DNA from: Gracilaria domingensis
Taxonomy: Eukaryota; Rhodophyta; Florideophyceae; Gracilariales; Gracilariaceae
Direction: 5' to 3'
Length of the DNA: 64,000 nucleotides
Assembly (NCBI GenBank): GCA_022539475.1
Contig: VCMS01000022.1
Span: 914,237 to 978,236, forward strand
Part shown: positions 25,948 to 36,845 of the stretch, piece after piece
Layout of the letters: the number at the start of each line of letters is the position of its first letter
Numbering within the stretch: the stretch's first letter is position 1
Notes under the pieces: model-generated
What the model was told of the DNA's origin: nothing
The model's input: the letters and a program-made list of their open reading frames with translations, nothing else
Databases searched by the model: none
Translations under genes and position numbers: made by a program

Positions 25948-26250
25948 GGACTACGGAGAATCTACGCACTGTAAATAATGTAGAAAAAAGGCCCCAGATC
26001 CTCCACTTTTTATGTAACAAAATCTCCGAAATCCTCCCTTTCGATTGTAACGCTCCTAACATCACAGGAGCCAATTACGACATTCCACTTGGCTAGCTCC
26101 TCTCTTTCCAGCCCTTTTATTGGTCCCAGGCTCCTCAGGGGCGTGACCAGCGCCAGCCAGAGATATGACCTCAGTGGCGCCGCGCCAGCGGCGCCACGGA
26201 GCTGGCACACCACAGCGCAATTCAAACGAAAGCATTGCCGCGCTCTTTTT
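25948..26250 (+). repeat. MULE-1 left terminal inverted repeat
   Basis: About 300 bp that pairs in inverted orientation with 32572-32874. Shared blocks include the terminal 26 bp, the CGATTGTAACGCTCCTAACA region, GGTCCCAGGCTCCTCAGGGG and CATTGCCGCGCT. Identity is roughly 90% by eye. The similarity fades after 26250. Confidence 0.88.
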
Positions 26251-26340
26251 CCCACTCTTTCGCAACATATGCATCTCGTTATGCCCATGAATCTTCTTCG
26301 GAAGTAGGTTTGCGTGTGCACTTTATATTTCGGAGCTTAG

Positions 26341-28821
26341 AAAGGTGAAAAAGTAGGACGATCGAAAATAACCATCTCTTTGACTTTGCGGCCAATTCGC
26401 TCACGTTCACCCTTTATCTTTACGTTTCGCGATTCGAAAGATATTACCGTTCGCTATCCGCCGGAAGACACATTGGATCATGATATCTTTAACTTTCTCG
26501 ATACTCGCAATTCCGATTCGGGCGACGAGTTTGACGAGAATTTTCGCACGGTTAAGACTCTTGGAGACTTTGATCCGTTAAAAGATCCTTCATTTCTTGA
26601 TCTTAGTCTTTCTGAAAAGAAAGCAATGCGAAGAATGGTTGACGATATATCCGAGTTTCTTACGAACGTTCAAAAGCGAACCAATATACAATTCGAACGA
26701 AAGACTCCTGGAGGACTTAATGAGCTTGGCAGTCTCTGGTATCACATAATTATTGGTGTACAAAATACAACAGATAGCGATGGTAACATAGGATCTAATT
26801 TGATTACTTTTAGCAAAGAAGGAACCTAGTTCTGCAATGTTCTACTTGCGGCTGGTATATGTGATATGGAACCTGAGTGTGGAGTTGTGTACATCCCGGT
26901 GGACTCTGAATGTCGAATAGGTCATAACGCAGAGATATTTGATACTCAATCGAGATCAAAGCAATTGGAAGTTCTTCAGAGGTACAAGAACAGGTTTTTG
27001 GACAAAGTATATCTTACACCTGGAGAGATTTCTAAGGTATTTGTGCCGATAAATGTTAAAGGAGTTCAATGGGGACTGCTTTTCGGAGAACGTGTAAAAG
27101 GATATGAATGGCGTATTTACTGGGGGGATAGTTTAAGATGAGAATGCCCGGAGAAATGTACAACTTTGGTGTCCCTCATGATTGAATTTGCTCTTGAGGA
27201 AGAGATAACGTGGGAGTATCCAGCCAAGAACTACATATTAGACTTTCTGAACTATACGAGACAAAAGGATTCGTATAGCTGTGGGGCGTGCGTACTGTCA
27301 ACAATGGCCCAATTTGCTCGCACTACAGAGTACCTTCCGAATGTCGGCTTTTTCAAAGGTCATCCTCCTGCACTAACCGAACGTTTCCGATGGGCTTGTG
27401 TGGAAGCTCGTCTTTCTACTGTAATTGCCATTAGTCACAGGATCTCTGTGACTGACGACGTGGTGGTAGATGCAGAGCACATGAGTCGTCGCGAGCGTAT
27501 TTACGCCGCACGGCATGAGAACGTGGGCTTGTTAAGGAAGAGTGCGCAGGTTCCCTTCCAGAAAAAGAAGAAGGGAAATAAATGTGCTCCAATGAGGGCG
27601 AAAGTGGGGCAGGCAGGAAGTTTGAAGCCTATACTGAGTGGAAAGCGGTCAAAAAAAGAAAGTAACTGCCAAAGCGAACAAAAACGCAGTTCTCAGGCTT
27701 CCGCCGCTGCTCAGAGTAGGACCAGAAAACTACGTTCGCTACACTTGGAAAATGCACCTATGGTAGTTGCTAAAGGTACGAGTTGTGCTAAGGTGATGAA
27801 GGCCTCCGGTGAAGCCCAGAAGCATTACATCGTGGCACGACACACTATAAAGGAGCGTACTACAGAGTGCCAGAACGCGGGAGTCTCTGATACAGAGAAA
27901 AATTTTCGTGAGTCCCAAACACATGGCTCCGCACATTTATCAGCGCACGTTGCTCCTAAAACAAGGGAGGGAATATCTGTGGAGCCCTCCGATAAGCCTG
28001 TAACTCGGCCACAAAAGCAGGATATTGGTGGTCTTATTGAGGAGGAAGATTGCGCGAGAAAGAAGCCTAATGCTCGTCAGAAGCATGTATTGAAAGAAAG
28101 AGACGAAAGAGGGGATGCTCTTGACTTGCCTGGCTACGTTCATGACTTATGTGCGCAGGAAGGCTATGAGTATGGCGTACAATTTGTGAAACAGGTTACT
28201 CGATCGAAAGCCTATCGACTAAATGTGAGACTTAGGTGTCTCATGCATAAGAAAAAGCCTCCCGGTTCTGGCTGCCAAGCCGCCTTCATGGCGAAGGCGC
28301 TTAGAAATGGACAAGGTTGGATTGTCTCCGCGTCTTACGCTCATAATCATGAGCGATTGAGCACGAACTGTCTTGGTAAGAAGGACAAACGCCGAGACGC
28401 GGTGAAGTCTGTGATATTGAAGAACTGTCCTAGCGGATATAAGATTCTCTCTATTCATTACAACCCTACCGCACTAAAAAAGGGAAACGATTCCGATGAT
28501 GATGACTTTACTGAGGTTCAGGTTTCACCCCGTCCGCAGCGGGTTAAGGATTGGCTTGGATCACTCTCAACGAATCAGATGAACGGCACTGATCATATGA
28601 ATTCTAAGGAGGTGGGAAATCTGTCATCAGGAGTGCATGTGATATATATCAAAGATGATCATAAAGGAGCATTGGAAGCGAAAGAGGGCGAAGAATCAGT
28701 AGTTATCGTCGCAGGTTCTGAGGAGGGCTCTGTAGTAGACAATATTGGGACGCAAAAGGAATTTGGGCGTTCGGAAGTCCGTTCGGTAGGTTTCCTTTCG
28801 AGTTCAAGAAGCGCAAAATAG
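26341..28821 (+). pseudogene. MULE-1 ORF1: Ulp1-like protease plus FAR1-like zinc segment
   Basis: One frame is open from 26341 to TAG 28819, broken by TAG (26827-26829) and TGA (27139-27141). No ATG starts the frame; first open codons are non-ATG, so the true 5' end is unknown. The first half contains a Ulp1/SENP-type cysteine protease core: the NVKGVQWG strand, the YWGDSL acidic motif, and SYSCGA with nucleophile Cys at 27280. In MULE-2 the His before Trp is present (CAT); here it is CAA (27067-27069), so the catalytic His is lost. A Lys/Ser-rich linker follows, then RCLMHKKKPPGSGC...W...HNH, resembling FAR1 or WRKY-GCM1 DNA-binding fingers (28230-28350). It likely binds element ends; the protease role is unknown. 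Confidence 0.75.
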
Positions 28822-28925
28822 AATTGAGTGCACTCATCCTACAAAGAATCCCACTTCCTCATTTTGAGACACAGGATAGTTTAAGCGAGAAATCCACGCG
28901 CACAGGTTCTAAGAAAAAAGAGCAG

Positions 28926-31853
28926 ATGGAGCAGTCGAATCGATTCGATGAGTCGGTGTCTACAGTAGCTTTCAGGGAAGAGAAGCTTTCCGAACACGTA
29001 TTGAAAGAAGCTGGGCCTGCGCAGGAGGTACTGATAGGACCTGAACAAGGAGGGGATGTGATGGAAGGGGAGCTGACGCAGAAGTTATGGCCTGGAGATG
29101 AGGTGGGAGGGGAGCTGCCGCAGAAGGTAGGGGCAGGATCCGAGACGGGAAATGTCAGAGCCGGGGCCGAAACCGGAGGAGAGCCAACGCAGAAGGTAAT
29201 TAGAGGGGCCGACAGGTGCAAGGGTCGAAATATGTCCACGAGCGACGAAGAAGACTCACAAAGTTCTGCTTCGCAGGAGAATTATACTGATGAGGAATGT
29301 GTGCGACAGGGATTTCTGGCCTATTTACATCAAGTGGATGTTCTCCATTCCTGTGAAGTTTTGCAGCAGTTACAGGTCATTGCCGAAAATTTCGGGTTCA
29401 AACTGTACACTATAGATTCTAAGTATGCAGAACATGATGGTCGAAAGGTTCTACTTCGTGGATATCTCCATTGCGCAATGTCAGCTAACGAGGAGTACAA
29501 ATGTCCCTACGTTTTTAAGCTTCGGCGAGTGAGAGTATCAAGTACTGATACTCAGAGCTATACATTATCGCCAAACTTTTCACGAGCTTCACACAATCAT
29601 GTTCCGAGTCCAACTACCATGCGTACCGTACTGTCACCGAAAATGAGAAGAGAAGCAGAACATCTACGCGACAAACTTCATCTTCGGTACAACACTGTAC
29701 TCAGCCTCATTGAGGAGAAGTTCAGCGTCAAGATCGATAAAACTTTATTTCGAAAAAGGCTGAAGTATTCATCTGACTCTCGATACCCGAAGGACAAAGA
29801 ATGTCTTCGCCTGTATCAAAACTTGCTTCAGCTCCATTCTCAGAACCAAAGGCATAAGGCTTATTGTGCTACTGGGGCTCAAAAAGAACTACATTATGTG
29901 GCTTGGTGCTTGGAGCAGTGTGGGGTTGATTATGAAAGGTTTGGGATTGTCCCTGGAGTTTCTCTGAACTGCAGGTCCGTAGCAAACCGTTTCAACATCC
30001 CACTAATTAGTGTGAATGGTAGAGATAATACTGGTCACTTACGCACGTATTTTATGGGGTACATCGTGAATGAGACAATGGAGAGCTTTGTATGGTACCT
30101 GAGTGGCTTTAAAGAGTGTGTGAAAATCTCTCCAAGCTGCTTTCCGATTGATCAGTGTACCGCACTTATCGGAGCTTTGCGTGAAGTTTTCCCGCTGTCC
30201 TCAATAACATTAGACGATTGGCATGTTAATAAGAACCAAAACTCCAATACCGAACGGTGGTGCAAGTCAATACATAGAGGGGGATGGGGGAAGGAAATGG
30301 GAGAAGCATTGCACAAATTGAGGCAAAGCACAACCGTCGAACAGTTTCAAGCTCAACCTCTTTCTTTGGAGCAGCGTTTCTTTACGAACTTCAACACTAC
30401 AATGCCCCGTTGGTATAGATTCCTATATCATGAAAACCCAGAGATGCTGGTGCGATGTTACAAGGATGTCCATACCCTTCGGCGGTTCCTCTTTCAAGGC
30501 AGCGGATATTCGGAGGCGTCACATTCACGATATCGCAGTTGTATTCTCTCCAACGAAATCCTATTCTCTGAAGTGCCTAATGTCATGAAAAACATGACCG
30601 AACGCTTGCACGAGCAGGTTCAAAGAGCGTCTGTAAGTGACACCACACTGCGAAACAAACTACTCACTTCTGGTATTCCACTCACAATGAACACGTCCAC
30701 CCGAAAGGTTCAAACATAAACGCCCTATTGTCTTCAGAAATTCCTTAAACTTAGTGTTTGGTTTTCCGCATATTTTGTGGTTGTTGAGGCGACAGTCCTC
30801 CGTGCCAGAGATGCGCCATTCAATTACAATATCGACACAGAGGATTTGGATATAACTTCGGTGCATTCAATTGCAGTATTCACCATAAGAAGGTCGTACA
30901 ATGAAGACCCTGCCAACCCGGAGACTTACACCGCCTATCTGTCCTCAACCGATTCAATGTCCAATACCATTCCGGAGGTGAATGCTGTTAAAGGTGGGTG
31001 TACCTGTCGCAATACCACAGCATCCGGGTTTCCCTGCCCCCATCTTACCCGTCTTTTTGCCACGTTCACAGACGTATGTGAGCCATGGCCCCAGATACGA
31101 GGCGTGCTCAATACAAGATTCCGGATTGAGGATTTATGGCATCCCTACTGGTGCCGAGATGCTTCAAAGTGGCCTCTGTTCGAAATAATGAACCTGAGGG
31201 CCAGAATGGGTTCTTCTCTTTCCATAAATGGACAGAACCTTAATCAAGAAATGGAAAATCGAGACATTAAGCTGCAGAAAGAACATCAGTCCCATGCACC
31301 ACAATGTTCTGACAATCTCAGAAACGCCGCTACAGACGTTGCGGTTGAGATGCGAAGAAAGACAAACAGTGAGATCCCGTCGTATGTGGCTTATGCAGAC
31401 TGCAAAGCACTTTGCGACCAGATGCATCGTGTTGCTGAGACTTATGGAGAGATAGCTGTACAGAGTTTGCAAGATTACCTGAGACATGGTCTGCATCAGC
31501 TAAATTTCGGAAAGTATCCCCACAAGCCGGAACAATCTTGTCCCGAAAAAACCCGCTTTCCTGGTCGGCTTTCTCAGTCCGAACATGTGCAGAACGTAGT
31601 CAAAAATACGAACGCTGGTCTTGGAAAATTATCTCGTAAGCGGAAAAAGGCTTTTGGCGAACGCAAGACACCCTCGAAAAAGCAAAAAACTAGACCAGAA
31701 AGAACAGCTCTCATGTCACGCGATAACGTATCTACGGGATTAACATTAGGTGAATCACAGCCTCTTCAATATCCAAGGCAAGCGATACAGCGAGCATTGG
31801 ACATTGTAGACCATCCGGACAAACAGTATCAAAATGGGAAGGGGAATCCGTAG
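28926..31853 (+). pseudogene. MULE-1 ORF2: MULE transposase with SWIM finger, one TAA
   Basis: Starts at ATG 28926 (the frame is open from 28824), about 100 bases after ORF1, and runs to TAG 31851 with one TAA at 30717-30719. N-terminal ~100 residues are disordered with three degenerate repeats of a GGELxQKV type. The transposase domain follows: ANRFNIPLISVNGRDNTGH, an E-T-M-E-S-F helix, PIDQC with the second Asp (GAT 30150), and DDWHVNKN. The first Asp, GAT in MULE-2 (47633), is AAC here (29967), which should kill catalysis. After the TAA, a SWIM zinc finger C-T-C-x10-C-P-H (near 31000) supports DNA or protein binding. The C-terminus is a basic tail ending in a conserved helix also seen in MULE-3. 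Confidence 0.8.
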
Positions 31854-32571
31854 TTAGAAATCTTTTCTTGCGGAACAATAATAAAAAGCCGTGTTAGATG
31901 TGCTCAATGTACCAAAGCAGCAGAAAGTGCCCTTGGAATAAAGCAGGGCAAAGTCGCTCTCAAAAACATTTTGAAACATACAGCGTAATGGTTTGATTGA
32001 TATGGTTGGTTAAAGACCTTTAAAAGAATGTTCGAATTTGTAGGCGAAAGTCAAATGACGCTGAGAGAGGATGGTCGAACGTGTTTTAACTCGCACGGAA
32101 GCATTTGCGGGGCTTTCCGGTGCTGATTGTTTGGTCAGATATGTAGAATTCTTTGCTTCTGCTTTTTGGATTTTCCTGTTCAATGACCAGCACGGAGACT
32201 ACTTTCGTTTTTCTAATTCCGGTGCTCTTTTGGAGACGTAGACAAAGAAGTTTGAGAGCTTCTTTGAAGTGTTTCTGACCATTTGATTTCGTTTTAAGAT
32301 GTGTGTGCGTCTTAGTGTTTGAAACTGTATGGTGATAGAACCAAAACGAAAGCACATTGGGGTTTTGTCGAGCATTTTGTCCCAGGGCTCAGCATATTTT
32401 GGCAATAAAACGACAAAAAGAGCATATTGGCATTGCTGACGCTCCGCTGCCATGAGACACGAGAGAAACTTCCCATGCGAAGAAGAGGGAAAAAGCACAG
32501 TGGCATTTCTCACGCTCCGCTATCGTAGGACACGAAAGAAACTCCCCGTGTGGAGAAGAAGGAAGAGGTCT

Positions 32572-32874
32572 GAAAAAAAGCGCGGCAATGCTTTCGTTTG
32601 AATTGCGCTGTGGTGTGCCAGCTCCGTGGCGCCGCTGGCGCGGCGCCACTGAGGTCATATCTCTGGCAGGCGCTGGTCACGCCCCTGAGGAGCCTGGGAC
32701 CAATAAAAGGGCTGGAAAGAGAGAAGCTAGCCAAGTGGAATGTCGTAATTGGCTCCTGTGATGTTAGAAGCGTTACAATCGAAAGGGAGGATCTCGGATA
32801 TTTTGTTACATAAAAGTGGAGGATCTGGCGCCATTTTTGTACATTATCTACAGTGCGTAGATTCTCCGTAGTCC
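32572..32874 (-). repeat. MULE-1 right terminal inverted repeat
   Basis: Reverse complement of 25948-26250. The inner edge starts near GCGCGGCAATG and the outer edge ends CGTAGTCC. The outer flank GAGAAAAAT duplicates the left flank. Confidence 0.88.
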
Positions 32875-32883
32875 GAGAAAAAT

Positions 32884-33240
32884 ATGGGGAACCCAGATTA
32901 TTGTCCATGTTTTATTTAAAAATCAAGCAACTGACTGTAGAAACATTCGAATAACAAAAAAGTACTAAACTTCTTGAAATATGGGGAACCGAGCCCGGAA
33001 AAGGTCCCCAATATCGAGTTGATTGTCTCAATATGGGGAACCCAGATTGTCTTTTTCCTTCCTTGGTAGAAGAGGCAATACGAACCAACGTTGAATGATT
33101 CTTTGCTCTCTGCAAAGGTCTAGAGTGGGCTGATCCATCCCCCAAAAAAACACATGTTCTGCAAAATTTTTTGGATAATTTTTGATCGTCACAAAATATG
33201 GGAAACCCGTTTTCTGTACCCCTTACAGTTTTCTGTGGCT
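32884..33240. repeat. ATATGGGGAACC-box intergenic element, copy 1
   Basis: About 360 bp with four ATATGGGRAACC boxes at ~32882, 32979, 33031 and 33197. The whole stretch aligns colinearly with 58760-59120, including GAGTTGATTG, TTCCTTGGTAGAAGA and ACACATGTT blocks, at about three-quarters identity. The MULE-1 target site is right at its left edge. It sits just 5' of the phosphatase copy. Confidence 0.7.
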
Positions 33241-33368
33241 ATTTTTGCGCGGTCGTATGCACCCCAAAAAGGCCGCTATCTGAACAAAATGCGTGCTGCG
33301 AGAAGCGGCTTCTCTTCACGACCTGAAGTTGAGGTCCTCTCTCCATTATCGTTCGCGTTTGCCCGCCA

Positions 33369-34004
33369 ATGTCGATGCTTGCGGCACCCGTCGCGCCCCG
33401 CACGCAGAACGGGGGCGGAGGCGCTGCCGCCGAAGAATAAGAGCAAGTCACTCGAAAGGACGAGCTGCGCTACCTGTCGGTGGGCGGTTCACTCATCCCG
33501 CCCACCAATTTGGGCATCGTGGAGGAGGAGCTATACCGCTCAAGCATGCGAGACGACCTGAACTTCCCGTTTTTAGAGCGACTTCAACTGAGAACGATCA
33601 TTTACTTGGCGTCGGATGAGGTGTCTGACAAGCTGCATGACTTTTTCGATGAGCAGGAGATTCAGGTGATGCATCTTTTTCAGGATGATGATGTGCTCAC
33701 GCCGCCACGGCTTGAGCACATCCGGAAACCGATTAGTGAGGAGACTGTTTTATCTGCCATGGAGTTGTTGATGAGTACTGAAAACTATCCTGTGTGTATT
33801 ATGTGCTCGCAGGGAAGGCATCGCACGGGCACTGTTGTGGGCTGTTTGAGGAAGTTGCAGCGGTGGAGTTTGTCTAGCATTTTTGATGAGTATCATTGAC
33901 ATGCCGATGGCAAGGGACTACTGGTGAATGAACAGTTCATTGAGATGTTTGATACCGATTTGATTAGTGTACCGTCTGTTAACCCGCCAAAGTGGCTCAG
34001 GTGA
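33369..34004 (+). pseudogene. Siw14/Oca-type tyrosine phosphatase (PFA-DSP-like), TAA and TGA in frame
   Basis: These phosphatases (Y_phosphatase2 family) act on inositol pyrophosphates and related stress signals in yeast and plants. One frame from ATG 33369 to TGA 34002 encodes ~211 codons. Seen are IPPTNLGIVEEELYRS, NFPFLERLQLRTIIYL, the acidic loop FQDDD, and the P-loop CSQGRHRTG (Cys-x5-Arg intact), then GCLRKLQRWSLSSIFDEY and NEQFIEMFD. TAA (33438-33440) interrupts a variable N-terminus (GAA to TAA likely), and TGA (33897-33899) lies after DEYH, where homologues read through to the last helix. The catalytic loop is intact. It is divergent to DIM1, with MULE-1 between. GTG 33480 could restart translation after the TAA. 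Confidence 0.72.
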
Positions 34005-34854
34005 CGCAGATCTGTTCAGCCGCGTGGTGTTGGCAATCTACTGGGGCAGCCATCGGAGACCACATAGAAACGTTTTCAAGCATCATCTATTTGTCATACT
34101 CTTACTTCGGTGGATGTACCTTTTTAATCTTGGTCCGAGACACGCATCCAAGATTCTTGGAGGCGGGACAGAGACTGGTTAGTCAAGGAAGTAACACTTT
34201 ACGAGATCTCAGTGGCGCTGTAGGGAGCGGAGAATGGGTGATCAGCTTTGGGACAGCGAGAGCGGCCTTTGCGGTGGGAAAAAGCTCAAGTAGTTGGCAG
34301 GGCGCGTGCTGTCGGCAGGTGACGCGCTGCGCGGCCACAAACGGCGCGGGGAGTCGGCGGAAGAGAACGATCGGGTATCTCCCTCGGCGATGGGCGCGAG
34401 CGACGTGGACATTTGAAGACTTGCGTCCTGTCGTTGCCGTACTGCATGGCTCGGATGAGTTCTAAAGCTGTGATTCGCAACAAGTACGATGACTGATTTC
34501 ATTATTATGGTAGCGTGGTATGTCAGAAAGTGTGAACGGACGAGAGCTCTTTTACTAGAGACCCAACAGCGTGAGCGGTGACCCTTCGTGAAAACGCACT
34601 TGCATCATGCGGCACCTACACAACAGCTGCTTCTCCACAACGTCTCACTGAAGCTGAAGCTCTGATCATGCGTGAATCCGGCACCTTGTTCCATTTCCGC
34701 TCTGGCAGAACACACATTCCAATTTCATTCTACTCGAAGTGCTAAGTGACTCACTCTGCATATCACCATAGTTACGCTTTCGAAACTTACCACGTCCAAA
34801 CTGTTGGGCATCCACCATGCGCGAGAGAGATGAAAGTCGCTGCATAACATCATG
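34005..34854. other. Intergenic region after the phosphatase
   Basis: Short ORFs on both strands (34242-34502 minus, 33992-34465 plus) overlap each other and look like chance. A CGGCGCGGGGAGTCGGCGG-type GC patch lies at 34340-34360. I see no gene. Confidence 0.4.
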
Positions 34855-35268
34855 CTAAAACTGGTTTCCATGTTCGATGCGATTGAGAAAAATCTTCATA
34901 ATACGTTCCATTTCGGATTCCATCGCCATCATCTTCTTCTCCAGCTCTGAAGTTTTTGTTGCGATCGACTCCATGGATTCTGTCAGCGTATGAATCTTTT
35001 CCTCAACCAACGTCTCCATCTTATCCATAGCCTCTTCCAAATGTTTCGATCGTACCGGGCGCTGAATCTTGGACAAATATTGAGCAACATTGCGCTTTGT
35101 ATTTGGAGTCAGAGCTGTCATCTGATTTTGAAATTCGTCATCAGAATTCTCCAGTGGGTTGGGCATAGTGAAGGAGTTCGACGGTAGAACGGGTTGAGAG
35201 ACAGAGGTGGAAAACCCTGGTCGGGGAGGAGAACAACAGTTATGATTGCGAGTACGCATACCGATCAT
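34855..35268 (-). CDS. Small coiled-coil hypothetical protein
   Basis: Intact ORF of 137 codons with ATG at 35268. The first ~35 residues are basic and Pro/Ser-rich. A second Met at about 35166 starts an acidic stretch. The C-terminal 65 residues form a clear heptad pattern (repeated M/L at a and d positions with E/K between), so a coiled coil is expected. A TATAAAAG box at 35304-35297 lies only ~30 bases before the first ATG, so translation may really begin at the second Met. No family is recognised. It could be a host protein or the DNA-binding accessory gene of a lost transposon. It is one of the few unbroken non-Gypsy ORFs here. Confidence 0.5.
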   Translation of the reverse strand: MIGMRTRNHNCCSPPRPGFSTSVSQPVLPSNSFTMPNPLENSDDEFQNQMTALTPNTKRNVAQYLSKIQRPVRSKHLEEAMDKMETLVEEKIHTLTESMESIATKTSELEKKMMAMESEMERIMKIFLNRIEHGNQF

Positions 35269-35296
35269 TAGTCGTGTCTAGTAGAGCGTTAGGTAG

Positions 35297-35304
35297 CTTT
35301 TATA
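35297..35304 (-). promoter_or_regulatory. TATA box of the coiled-coil gene
   Basis: TATAAAAG on the minus strand, about 30 bases 5' of ATG 35268 and the right orientation for it. Confidence 0.5.
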
Positions 35305-35530
35305 GTGAAGATTCAGGAACAAAGTGTTTGCAATAAAGAGAGTAAAAACTTGAATCTGTGCACGCCGCAGAAATGCGTAGAACAAACTGCACTTCATAGT
35401 GAAGATTCAAGAACAAAATGTTTGCGATAAAGAAGGTCTATAAATTTGAATTTGTGCACGCCGCGCCGTGCACAGATTAAAATTTATAAACCCTCTTTAT
35501 CCACAAGTACGCGCGCGTAGGACAAACTGC
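35300..35530. repeat. Two direct ~100-bp repeats with an internal inverted repeat
   Basis: The block TAGTGAAGATTCAGGAACAAA...CTTGAATCTGTGCACGCCGC...AACAAACTGCACTT occurs twice (35302-35397 and 35398 onwards). In the second copy a long imperfect inverted repeat follows: ATAAAGAAGGTCTATAAATTTGAATTTGTGCAC (35431-35463, given here by its start ATAAAGAAGG and end TTGTGCAC) pairs with GTGCACAGATT...CCTCTTTAT, with an 8-base GC loop. It sits just upstream of the coiled-coil gene. Confidence 0.7.
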
Positions 35531-36640
35531 ACTTACTGGGTGTACCGTACCCTAGTACGTGTAGCGGAAGTCACATTCTGAAAATACCAATCCGCGGTGT
35601 GTGACTCGTAGACAAGATTGCCGCTGGTGCTCTTGATCTCTAGCGAAAGCTGTGCCGGTCCCTTTCCGTTAGCAATTGACCGGTGTCCGAGCACTCGCGC
35701 TACATACGATGCTTCAAACTAAAAGCATCTTCTTTCGCGATCATGGATATAAAAGCGGAGTGCCTCGCAGTAGCAACAGCAAATCAGCACCATCAGCAAC
35801 GCTGTGAAACCAAACAAACGCATTGTGATCTAAGCAACTTTGCACAGCAAGACAAAGCTGCGCGACCAACGCAACTCTCACCAAAACGACGAGCGCATGT
35901 TTGCAGCATGAGCAAAGTGGTAGAAGCAGAAACAAACGACAGAAGCAGCGCCGCTGGACCGCGCTGCCAGCGCGCCAACGGCACGGGCCCAGCGAAAAAA
36001 CGCCTCCACGGTGGCAGCGCAGTAGCGTAGAGAACGGCTTACTGTAGGAGCGCGCCGTACAGCGGCTATATGCCCACTCGCGCTCGACTGCGGCCCAAGT
36101 TTTGAGGAAGACGAATTTAACGATGACGCTGAAGGAAGAAGAATTTAACGATGACGATGATTGGTATCCCAAAAGTTTTGGGTTGCTCCCTCCTGCTCAA
36201 TGAGAGACTCATTATCGAATAAACGTATGACGTTTTCTATCAGAGCCATACAACATGGGCTCGTTTGGCTTCCGCGTGTAAGAGTACCGTTGGTAGCCCT
36301 AGTTGCAAGGAGAGAAAGAGAGACATCTTATTTTGGGTGAAGCTTATGCTAAGATACTGGACGCTTCCTGAAAACACAAAATAGTGCAGGGAGTAAAACG
36401 TGACCGATCGTGACAAACCAAGATACAGTGCGCGACGACTCGCAAATTGTGCAGGACGGCACAGTTCATCGCAGACTGCATGCACATCCTGCTTGATTTT
36501 TTATTAGTTTTTAGGGCGTCAAGATTTGTGTACACCACATTAAACCTCGTCCGTGCTAGAGGCTCGGACAAATCTAATCATTTGCGTGCACACAAAACCA
36601 AACTATTGTGCACCGACGGGTAGAAATACGTATGCTCAAA
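35531..36640. other. Region with one weak plus-strand ORF
   Basis: A plus-strand ORF from ATG 35743 to 36030 encodes ~95 aa rich in Gln, His, Cys and basic residues. It has no recognisable domain and no TATA at a credible distance, so I give it little weight. A repeated GAATTTAACGATGACG unit occurs twice at 36112-36160. The rest shows nothing I can assign. Confidence 0.3.
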
Positions 36641-36724
36641 ATGCGATTTGTGTTTTCAGGAGGCGTCCGCTTTTATAGGGTCTCCGACCCTCTAGGCTGT
36701 GCGCACGACTCTGCGAGCCGTCTG

Positions 36725-36845
36725 AGTTGAGCTTTTCGGAGTTTACTCCGCAGTCCAAAAGCTAATCTCTAGCTCTCTTTCGAAGTGATCTTCCCGGAGT
36801 TAACTCCGCGGTCCGAAAGTTGAGCCCCAGCTCTTTTTCGAGGTG
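36725..36845. repeat. Two ~70-bp repeats with palindromic CGGAGTTAACTCCG cores
   Basis: AGCTTTTCGGAGTTTACTCCGCAGTCCAAAAGCT (core at about 36735-36750) and its diverged repeat CCGGAGTTAACTCCGCGGTCCGAAAG (about 36794-36820). Each core is a 14-base dyad, and each is followed by an AGCTCT...TTTCGA block. Confidence 0.6.

Larger units (their letters stand above)
25948..32874 (+). mobile_element. MULE-1: complete Mutator-like element with TIRs and TSD
   Basis: A 6,927-bp element. Ends are inverted: left reads GGACTACGGAGAATCTACGC, and the right end is its reverse complement. Flanks are CAGAAAAAT (25939-25947) and GAGAAAAAT (32875-32883), an 8-9-bp target duplication with one mismatch, as expected for Mutator. 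Inside are two same-strand genes: ORF1 with a Ulp1-like protease and a FAR1-like zinc segment, and ORF2 with a MULE transposase domain and SWIM finger. It separates the divergent DIM1 and phosphatase copies, so it landed in their shared upstream region. All features are complete, but both genes carry nonsense codons and lost catalytic residues. Confidence 0.9.

Noticed and set aside
25948..32883. MULE-1 and MULE-2 as one subfamily
   Set aside because: Proteins are related but the terminal repeats differ completely, so they were kept as separate subfamilies.
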